Program-made: the position numbers and the translations under genes
In this document: in pieces, positions 6,005 to 11,315 of the stretch
How positions within the stretch are numbered: the first letter of the stretch is position 1
Layout: each line of letters opens with the position of its first letter
Notes under the pieces: model-generated
What the model was told of the DNA's origin: nothing
Databases searched by the model: none
The model's input: only the letters and a program-made list of their open reading frames with translations
Source of the DNA: a bacterium
Lineage (GTDB): Bacteria; Hydrothermota; UBA3073; JACQXS01; JAUWAR01
Reading direction: 5' to 3'
Assembly (NCBI GenBank): GCA_030601965.1
Contig: JAUWAR010000031.1
Span: 1-12,029, forward strand
DNA length: 12,029 bases

Positions 6005-7672
6005 ATGAAAAACCTTTCAACTTTTAAACCTTTTTGTTGCTTACTGCTTACTGCTTATTGCTTACTGTTGATAGGTTGCAAGAAAAAGTCATCTTATGAC
6101 CCTCTGCGCTCAGTTAGTCTATCTCTTAAGAGCAGTTCCTATACACTTTCTGCAGATGACTCAAGTACTGCAACAATAACCGCGACAGTTGAGTATGAAG
6201 ACAATAATACTCCAGCCAGTGGATTACCAGTTGGTTTCAGTGCAACATTGGGTACAATAACTGATTCAGCTATTACTAATTCAAATGGTATAGCTACTGC
6301 TACACTTATAAGTGATACGATTTCTGGAAACTCAACTGTTGGGGCTTATTGTGAGAATAAATATAAGACGCTTACTGTAGAATTCCTTTCTGTGGGCGAA
6401 GGAGAAGAGATTAAAATATCTTCTTTAACTGCTGACCCACAAAGTATTCCAGCAAATGGAGTGAGTCAATCTCTTATTACACTTGTGCTCAAATATCTGG
6501 ATGAAAGTCCAGCACCTGATAAGCTCATTAATTTTAGCACCAATTTGGGTATAATTACCCAATGTGACACAACTGATGCTACTGGTACTGCCACTGCTAC
6601 CTTGACCAGTGCTGATATCACGGGTATAGCCACTGTCATAGCCGCATATGACGAGACAGTAAAAGATAGTGTTGATGTTACCTTTACAGTAGTCAGAGAT
6701 ACAGTTCCAGCAAGTATAATTCTCTACTCTATTGATCACACATCAATCTATGTAAAAGGAGTGGGTTATAACGAGACATCTACTCTTATTTTCCAGATCA
6801 GGGATGCCAGTGGCAACCCCGTTGCTGGAACCCACCAGGTTGACTTTACAATCCAGGGCGGACCCGGAGGTGGTGAGTATCTCTATCCAGATTCTGCAAT
6901 GACTGATACTCTATCTTTGGTTACTACCCATCTCAATAGCGGCACAAAATCTGGCCCCGTCACCATCTTAGCGACAGTAAATGGAACAAGTATCTCATCT
7001 CACCCAATCCCTGTGGCCATAGTTAGTGGTCCCCCTGTCCAGGAACATTTTACTATGTCAACCGAAAAACTCAATCTCTACGCACTTGGTATCACGGGAG
7101 TTGAAGACCTTATCACAGCCTTTGTCGGTGATACATATGGTAACCCGGTCCCAGACAGCACCATCGTATGGTTTAGTACCGACTGTGGTATAATTCGTCC
7201 AGGCTCAGAGATTACCTCTGGTGGCACAGCAACCAATACACTCATCTCCTGTGCACCCTGGCCAGACAGCGGACTCTTCTATGTATATGGCGAGACCAAG
7301 GATGGCATAGGCAATACTATCAGGGATTCAATCCGAGTTCTATGGTCAGGCAGAACTATCCTCACTCTCACGCCTACTCTCTTCACTATCAATGATTGTG
7401 GATGGGAAGACTTTACATTTACATTACACGATATAAATGGCAACCCGCTCGTAGGTGGGACAAGTATAACCGTAAGTGCTGATGTAGGGCAATTGAGAGG
7501 AGATATAAATATTGAAATCCCTGATATCCAATCAGGTTATACCCTATTTAACTTCTCCTTACATGATGAGGAACTAGGGGATATATTAGCACCCGAAAAC
7601 TGCAAAGTCTCAGTTGACGTAACAAGTCAAAATGGCAATGCCTCAGCCGCAGCTTATGGAACGATTGATTAG
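6005..7672 (+). CDS. Lipoprotein with tandem Ig-like (Big_1/invasin-type) domains
   Basis: A 555-residue exported lipoprotein. The start at 6005 is chosen over ATG 5993 because GGGAGG (5995-6000) is correctly placed for it. The signal peptide (TAYCLLLIGC) ends in a lipobox with Cys25 and is largely encoded by a heptamer array. The rest is beta-rich with about five Ig-like units; the first two are typical, with SSSYTLSADDSSTATITATV, then ADPQSIPANGVSQSLITLVL, each ending in a GTATATL-type strand. Such domains form extended stalks in adhesins and envelope proteins. It follows pilMN after 20 bp and precedes pilO, an unusual place for such a gene, suggesting an envelope or pilus-associated role. 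Base composition rises in the second half: by hand count 23 of 60 G+C at 6121-6180, but 32 of 60 at 7201-7260. Specific function unknown. Confidence 0.85.
   Translation: MKNLSTFKPFCCLLLTAYCLLLIGCKKKSSYDPLRSVSLSLKSSSYTLSADDSSTATITATVEYEDNNTPASGLPVGFSATLGTITDSAITNSNGIATATLISDTISGNSTVGAYCENKYKTLTVEFLSVGEGEEIKISSLTADPQSIPANGVSQSLITLVLKYLDESPAPDKLINFSTNLGIITQCDTTDATGTATATLTSADITGIATVIAAYDETVKDSVDVTFTVVRDTVPASIILYSIDHTSIYVKGVGYNETSTLIFQIRDASGNPVAGTHQVDFTIQGGPGGGEYLYPDSAMTDTLSLVTTHLNSGTKSGPVTILATVNGTSISSHPIPVAIVSGPPVQEHFTMSTEKLNLYALGITGVEDLITAFVGDTYGNPVPDSTIVWFSTDCGIIRPGSEITSGGTATNTLISCAPWPDSGLFYVYGETKDGIGNTIRDSIRVLWSGRTILTLTPTLFTINDCGWEDFTFTLHDINGNPLVGGTSITVSADVGQLRGDINIEIPDIQSGYTLFNFSLHDEELGDILAPENCKVSVDVTSQNGNASAAAYGTID
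6034..6068. repeat. Heptanucleotide array encoding a lipoprotein signal peptide
   Basis: Five units (TTGTTGC, TTACTGC, TTACTGC, TTATTGC, TTACTGT) run without a gap. Translated in frame they make the hydrophobic core of the signal peptide, CLLLTAYCLLL. Three units give the seven-residue period LLLTAYC, with no stop codon in any frame. Confidence 0.9.
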
Positions 7673-7691
7673 ATAGTGATTATAAGATTAA

Positions 7692-7711
7692 CACCACAAT
7701 TTATTGTGGTG
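7692..7711. other. Short perfect hairpin after the Ig-like lipoprotein gene
   Basis: CACCACAA and TTGTGGTG (7692-7699, 7704-7711) form a perfect 8-bp stem with a TTTA loop, 20 bp after the stop codon. It is followed by an A-rich rather than T-rich stretch on the plus strand, so it is not a canonical intrinsic terminator. It could slow RNA decay or act as a weak attenuator. Confidence 0.6.
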
Positions 7712-7717
7712 AAAAAT

Positions 7718-7840
7718 AAGAGTTTTGCAATTTTTAGGATTAGCAGTTTGTCATGCTGAATTCATTTCAGCATCTATGAGATTCCGAAACAAGTTCGGAA
7801 TGACACTTTGTATGAGTAAACACATTTTTGCAAAACTCTT
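7718..7840. repeat. Nested palindromic element between the lipoprotein genes
   Basis: An outer perfect 13-bp inverted repeat, AAGAGTTTTGCAA (7718-7730) and its complement (7828-7840), encloses an inner 55-bp unit (7750-7804) bounded by GTCAT and ATGAC. The inner unit holds two matched hairpins, each with an 8-bp stem and 5-base loop: ATGCTGAA/TTCAGCAT (7753-7773) and ATTCCGAA/TTCGGAAT (7781-7801). The layout is like a MITE or REP/BIME-type dispersed element with terminal inverted repeats. No coding potential is apparent. Copy number in the genome cannot be judged from this window. Confidence 0.75.
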
Positions 7841-7886
7841 GTGATTAACATAAATTTTGCTTTTTGATTTTTAATAAGGGGGTATC

Positions 7887-8429
7887 ATGAAATACAAAAA
7901 AAATCTCACTTACTGCTTACTACTTACCACTTGCTCTTTACTACTTACTGTCGGTTGCGAACAAAAATCGGATGATATAGACAATGCCTTTATCACGGGT
8001 TATATCTACCAATCAAGGTTAGGCAGTGGTGATTCGACCTATGTAGTTACTGATTCCTCATACGACACTCTCGCAGGCCAATGGGACTATAGTGGATACT
8101 GGTTCTATTTCGACTGTAATTATGTAAATCCTGTGGAAAGCGTTCAAATATGGGTTGAAAGTGATATAGAATCTTCTATTCCATACAATGGACCCGATAT
8201 ATATGGATATACTGACGCAAATGGATACTATGAAATTCCTGTTTATCTCGGTCATACATACTGCCCCACAGGCTATGATTATGTCTATTCCGCAGATGTT
8301 CAAGTATGGTATATATCTAAATCTGGACTATATTTCTCTTGGGGTGGTGGTATAACCCTAAAAAGAGGAGGAGAATTTCGACTCCCCACTATATGTCTTG
8401 AAGATTTTGGAGGAATAATAGAAGAATAA
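7887..8429 (+). CDS. Small aromatic-rich lipoprotein of unknown function
   Basis: A 180-residue exported lipoprotein. AAGGGGG lies just upstream of the ATG. The signal peptide ends with LLLTVGC (Cys24 lipobox) and its hydrophobic core is built from heptamer repeats. The mature part is rich in Tyr, Trp and Gly, with VESVQIWVE, then YTDANGYYEIPV (resembling the Asp-Gly-Tyr turn of carboxypeptidase-regulatory or Cna-B-like beta domains) and YFSWGGGITLKRGGEF. No family is recognised with confidence. It lies between the Ig-like lipoprotein and pilO and may be co-expressed with the pilus machinery, perhaps as an outer-membrane accessory or pilotin-like factor; that role is a guess from position, since pilotins are usually TPR-rich or small beta proteins. 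Confidence 0.78.
   Translation: MKYKKNLTYCLLLTTCSLLLTVGCEQKSDDIDNAFITGYIYQSRLGSGDSTYVVTDSSYDTLAGQWDYSGYWFYFDCNYVNPVESVQIWVESDIESSIPYNGPDIYGYTDANGYYEIPVYLGHTYCPTGYDYVYSADVQVWYISKSGLYFSWGGGITLKRGGEFRLPTICLEDFGGIIEE
7909..7950. repeat. Heptanucleotide array encoding the second lipoprotein signal peptide
   Basis: Six units of the CTTACTG type (CTTACTG, CTTACTA, CTTACCA, CTTGCTC, TTTACTA, CTTACTG). Translation gives TYCLLLTTCSLLLT just before the lipobox. The unit is the same family, in another register, as the array at 6034-6068. Confidence 0.88.
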
Positions 8430-8431
8430 TC

Positions 8432-8497
8432 AAGTGATTAAGTTAATTAAGTGATCAAGTGATTGAAACCAATTAACTCAATTAACTCAATTAACTG
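8432..8497. repeat. Tandem short repeats filling the gap before pilO
   Basis: Almost the whole 70-bp gap between the small lipoprotein gene and pilO is repeats: four AGTGATT/AGTTAATT-type units (8432-8465), then three 9-base units AATTAACTC, AATTAACTC, AATTAACTG (8471-8497). AGTTAATT at 8441-8448 is the reverse complement of AATTAACT, so the two halves could pair. The array ends two bases before the pilO start, leaving no Shine-Dalgarno. Confidence 0.85.
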
Positions 8498-8499
8498 GT

Positions 8500-9099
8500 A
8501 TGAACTTAAAAGACCCTAAAATCCAAAGGATACTGATTGCTGGTGTTCTTGTGATACTTCTTGGCATTGGCTTTGAGTTTGGAACTTTAAGAGGAAAACG
8601 TAGAGAGATAAAAAAACTTAAAGATACCTATGCAAAGGTTGAAGATAGAGTGAACAAAGCAAGAGCCATTGCTGGGAGAGTCAAAACTCTGCAAGCAAAA
8701 CTGGATTCTCTTAATGCTGAATGGGAAGCCCTACAGCAAAAATTACCAAAGGAGAAAGAAATGCCTCGCCTTCTCTCTGACCTTGCTCGTGCAGGAACAA
8801 GAACAAATGCAGAGTTTCTTCTTTTTCAACCACTCTCCAAAACTATATATGAACATTATACACAACATCCTGTAAAAATTGAGATAGATGCCTCCTATCA
8901 TCAACTGGGATTCTTTCTCACAAAAATAGCAAATATGCAAAGGCTCGTTAATATCTCTAAACTCAAACTTGGTCCCACTAAATCAAAAAATAGGGCCAAA
9001 ACTTTGCAGGCAAGTTTTATCGCCACTGCCTATACTATCACAAAGCCTGGCACTTACAAACCCCCAGAAGAGGAAAAAAAGCAAAGGAGAAGCAGATGA
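8500..9099 (+). CDS. pilO: PilO, type IV pilus alignment subcomplex protein
   Basis: PilO pairs with PilN in the inner membrane and links PilM to the periplasmic PilP and the secretin. The 199-residue protein has a short cytoplasmic N-terminus, one membrane segment at about 10-28, a coiled coil at about 33-85, and the periplasmic ferredoxin-like domain with the diagnostic PVKIEIDASYHQLGFFLTKI (124-143) followed by IANMQRLVNISKLKL. Length is typical of the family. The C-terminal tail is highly basic (PPEEEKKQRRSR). There is no Shine-Dalgarno because tandem repeats abut the start. The stop TGA overlaps the pilP ATG by the sequence ATGA, indicating translational coupling. Confidence 0.95.
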   Translation: MNLKDPKIQRILIAGVLVILLGIGFEFGTLRGKRREIKKLKDTYAKVEDRVNKARAIAGRVKTLQAKLDSLNAEWEALQQKLPKEKEMPRLLSDLARAGTRTNAEFLLFQPLSKTIYEHYTQHPVKIEIDASYHQLGFFLTKIANMQRLVNISKLKLGPTKSKNRAKTLQASFIATAYTITKPGTYKPPEEEKKQRRSR

Positions 9100-9881
9100 A
9101 AACAGAAAGATCAAAAGTCAAAAGTCTAAAAATCGAAAAATCAAAAAATCTTTCGATCTTTGGATGTTTCAATCTTTCGATTTTTCTCATGTTACTTTTC
9201 ACTTTTCACTTTTCACTTTTCACTTTTCTTGATGCTGCTACTGTGGACAAAATTAGCACAACAATAACCGACCACGAACTTCAAGTTCTGGTCTCCACTG
9301 ATGCGTCTCAATATAAGCATTTTTCTCTTAACAATCCTCCGAGAATAATTATTGATTTCTATGATGCAAAATATAATCTCCCATCAAGAAAAATCAGAGT
9401 AGATAAACAAGGTCTTGAAACTATAAGGTCAAGCCTTTTCAAACAAGGAATAGTTCGCATAGTCCTTGACCTACAAACTAAACTATCTTATAAAATAGAA
9501 AAACATAAAACAGGAGTTGTTGTTCTCTTACCGAAAACCGAATACCGAGAACCGAGAACCGAGATAACCGAACCCCGAAAACCGATTTTCTATCGTTCCA
9601 GGGGCAAGCATGATCCTTTCAAACCATATATTGGAGAAAAAGAAGTATCTGACTCTTTACTCGATGCTCATAATGCTATACTTGTTGGTATAATGTGGAG
9701 TCCAAAGAACAGATTTGCACTTTTCCAGAGTCAACAGGGAAAGACCTTTATCCTTGAAGAAGGTGATAAGGTAATAGGAGGTAGGCTTGCTAATATAAAA
9801 AAACAGAGTGTAGTATTCTCATTAAAAGAATTTGGAAGAACCCATAGTGTAGAGCTTAGAATTTTACCAAAAAAGAAATAG
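9096..9881 (+). CDS. pilP: AMIN-PilP fusion, type IV pilus periplasmic linker
   Basis: PilP connects the PilN-PilO dimer to the secretin PilQ. The 261-residue chain has an exported N-terminus (about 1-48) with a basic stretch KVKSLKIEKSKN and hydrophobic core LFTFHFSLFTFLDA, both encoded by repeats; no lipobox is visible, although many PilP proteins are lipoproteins. Residues about 49-146 are an AMIN domain (LQVLVSTDASQYKHFSLNNP, IIIDFYDA, VRIVLDL), a module that binds peptidoglycan and normally sits at the front of PilQ. A repeat-coded linker (147-165) follows. Residues about 168-261 match PilP: HDPFKPYI, ILVGIMWSPKNRFALF, KTFILEEGDKVIGGRL. AGGAG at 9085-9089 is well placed, and the start overlaps the pilO stop. 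Confidence 0.87.
   Translation: MKTERSKVKSLKIEKSKNLSIFGCFNLSIFLMLLFTFHFSLFTFLDAATVDKISTTITDHELQVLVSTDASQYKHFSLNNPPRIIIDFYDAKYNLPSRKIRVDKQGLETIRSSLFKQGIVRIVLDLQTKLSYKIEKHKTGVVVLLPKTEYREPRTEITEPRKPIFYRSRGKHDPFKPYIGEKEVSDSLLDAHNAILVGIMWSPKNRFALFQSQQGKTFILEEGDKVIGGRLANIKKQSVVFSLKEFGRTHSVELRILPKKK
9111..9228. repeat. Repeat-built signal region of pilP
   Basis: Three repeat blocks follow one another: TCAAAAG units at 9111-9124 grading into TCGAAAAA/TCAAAAAA variants; an 11-bp inverted repeat AAAAATCGAAA (9128-9138) with TTTCGATTTTT (9175-9185); and five ACTTTTC heptamers at 9194-9228. They encode the basic n-region and the hydrophobic core LFTFHFSLFTF of the PilP export signal. All units are free of stop codons in the three forward frames. 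Confidence 0.85.
9530..9585. repeat. Heptanucleotide array forming the AMIN-PilP linker
   Basis: Eight heptamers with consensus ACCGAGA (ACCGAAA, ACCGAAT, three ACCGAGA, TAACCGA, ACCCCGA, AAACCGA) are translated as the linker EYREPRTEITEPRKP. The GC-rich, Arg/Glu/Pro-rich stretch falls exactly at the domain boundary, where a flexible spacer would be tolerated. Confidence 0.88.
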
Positions 9882-9890
9882 GGGGACAGA

Positions 9891-11114
9891 ATGAAAGTGC
9901 AAAACGCAAAACGCAAAACTCAAAGTTTTTTGTTTCTACTAACTACTATCTACTATCTACTATCTACTGGTTTATTTGCCCAGACTCAGCGGTTAGTATC
10001 TTTGAGTTTTGGAGATGCAGATATAAAAACAGTGCTCAGAACATTTGCCAAACTGGGAGGAGTCAATATCGTGGCATCTGAAAATGTAACAGGAAGAATT
10101 ACTATTGAACTTAAAAATGTCCCCTGGCCCCAGGCATTTGAAACCGTCCTGAAAGTTCACGGGCTTTCTAAAGTGGAAAAAGAGGGCATAATAGGCGTAA
10201 TGACTATGCAGGAACTCGAATCCCAGAGAAGGGTGGAAGCTCTTGAAACATGGGTAATTGTTGTAAAATATGCTAATGCCGGAGCGGTCAAAACTGTTAT
10301 CTCTGGTATGCTTACAGAAAGAGGGACATCTGAGATAGACCTGAGAACAAATTCTCTCATTATGACAGACATTCCTGGCAATCTTAAGAAACTGAAAAAA
10401 CTCATAGAGGAAATTGATACTCCCACTCCGCAGGTAATGATTAGGGCAAAGATAGTGGAAATAGATTACAAAGTTAAACGGGAGATTGGTATTAACTGGA
10501 TGGCAGGAGACCTTAGCGAACCAACCAGAGATACCCATTTTGGAGGAGGGGTATCAACACCTGTTACAGAAGCGGCAAAATTTATCTTTGGAACCTTGCA
10601 AAAAGGTGTAGATATAGATGCTGTACTTTCAATGCTTGAAGAAAAAAATAAGGTGAATATACTCATTGAGCCAAGAATAGCTGTTTGTGAAAATGAGCAA
10701 GCAAGGATAATGTCCGGCAAGAAAGTCCCTGTTCTTTCCACTGACGAAGCGGGAAATACAATCGTCAAGTTCTATGATGTAGCTGTTAAACTCGATGTTA
10801 CTCCTCATATACATCCAGATGGTAGAATTATGTTAGAACTGCGTCCAGAAATAGCTGACCTATCTTCAGAGGCAACTGTCGCAGGAGGAATTATTATTCT
10901 CACATCCTGGATAGAAACCAAACTTCTTGTAGAAAATGGTCAAACTGCTGTAATTGGTGGCGTTACTAAAACGAAGACCAGTGTTCTCAAAAAAGGAGTG
11001 CCTTTTCTATCAAGTATTCCACTTATAGGACACCTGTTTAGCTCTAAATCTACAGTAACTGATAAAAGTGAGATTATGATATTTATTACACCCGAGATTA
11101 TACCTATTAAGTAA
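9891..11114 (+). CDS. pilQ: PilQ, short type IV pilus secretin
   Basis: The outer-membrane secretin through which the pilus leaves the cell. AGGGGG (9880-9885) precedes the start. The signal peptide ends at LFA (residue 30) and its basic and hydrophobic parts are both repeat-coded. Residues about 33-110 are an N0/STN-like domain (VSLSFGDADIKTVLRTFAKLGGVNIV, read as two strands), 119-176 an N1 secretin_N domain (VVKYANAGAVKTVISGML, LIMTDIPGNLKKLKKLIEEI), and 180-407 the secretin barrel domain with the signature GVPFLSSIPLIGHLF (369-383) and IMIFITPEII. At 407 residues it is much shorter than proteobacterial PilQ (about 700) and lacks AMIN, which is on PilP instead. It is the last gene of the pil block. 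Confidence 0.95.
   Translation: MKVQNAKRKTQSFLFLLTTIYYLLSTGLFAQTQRLVSLSFGDADIKTVLRTFAKLGGVNIVASENVTGRITIELKNVPWPQAFETVLKVHGLSKVEKEGIIGVMTMQELESQRRVEALETWVIVVKYANAGAVKTVISGMLTERGTSEIDLRTNSLIMTDIPGNLKKLKKLIEEIDTPTPQVMIRAKIVEIDYKVKREIGINWMAGDLSEPTRDTHFGGGVSTPVTEAAKFIFGTLQKGVDIDAVLSMLEEKNKVNILIEPRIAVCENEQARIMSGKKVPVLSTDEAGNTIVKFYDVAVKLDVTPHIHPDGRIMLELRPEIADLSSEATVAGGIIILTSWIETKLLVENGQTAVIGGVTKTKTSVLKKGVPFLSSIPLIGHLFSSKSTVTDKSEIMIFITPEIIPIK
9899..9968. repeat. Two heptanucleotide arrays in the pilQ signal peptide
   Basis: Three GCAAAAC units at 9899-9919 encode the basic n-region (NAKRKTQ). Four CTACTAT-type units plus a partial one at 9936-9968 encode the hydrophobic core (LLTTIYYLLSTG). Two unrelated heptamers have thus together supplied one complete export signal. 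Neither unit has a stop codon in any forward frame. Confidence 0.9.
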
Positions 11115-11119
11115 TTCTG

Positions 11120-11220
11120 TCACTGCACAATAAAAATAAAGAAAAAACTTGACAAAAGTTAAAAAGGTGATATATCACTGCACAATAAAAATAAAGAAAA
11201 AACTTGACAAAAGTTAAAAA
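11120..11220. repeat. Direct repeat of a 46-bp promoter-like segment (period 55)
   Basis: An identical 46-bp segment beginning TCACTGCACAATAAAAATAA occurs at 11120-11165 and 11175-11220. Each copy carries TTGACA. The bases after each copy are also partly alike (GGTGAT). The perfect identity suggests a recent duplication, placed between pilQ and the exported-protein gene. Confidence 0.95.
11149..11176 (+). promoter_or_regulatory. Putative upstream promoter of the exported-protein gene
   Basis: TTGACA at 11149-11154, 16-bp spacer, then TATATC at 11171-11176 (four of six matches). A 12-bp perfect palindrome GTGATATATCAC (11167-11178) overlaps the -10 box and could be an operator. The second repeat copy has TTGACA at 11204-11209 but its -10 position (near 11226-11232) is not TATAAT-like. 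Confidence 0.45.
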
Positions 11221-11234
11221 AGGAGGTGATGTGT

Positions 11235-11315
11235 ATGAGAGATAAGAAGGCAATGGGAAGAGAGGTATGGTGTTTATCTGTATGTAGTGTAAAGAAAGGA
11301 GGAAAAAATGTGTAA
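11235..11315 (+). CDS. 26-residue ORF, possible leader peptide
   Basis: A strong Shine-Dalgarno, AGGAGGTGAT (11221-11230), precedes ATG at 11235. The peptide is 26 residues, begins MRDKKAMGREVW, is basic, and has two Cys residues (CLSVC). Its stop TAA (11313-11315) lies eight bases into the next gene, so the frames overlap and translation is probably coupled. It has no recognised family. It may be a leader peptide, a real small protein, or the ribosome site may serve only as a loading site for the gene that follows. Confidence 0.45.
   Translation: MRDKKAMGREVWCLSVCSVKKGGKNV

Noticed and set aside
7750..7804. tRNA or structured RNA gene in the double hairpin
   Set aside because: Only two simple 8-bp hairpins with identical geometry and no tRNA T-loop or CCA features; a dispersed palindrome fits better.
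8969..9232. 87-codon plus-strand open frame across the pilO-pilP junction
   Set aside because: It is out of frame with both genes; it stays open because the repeats are stop-free in all forward frames.
9993..10538. 181-codon minus-strand open frame opposite pilQ
   Set aside because: The plus strand encodes conserved secretin domains throughout; the antisense product has no recognisable features.
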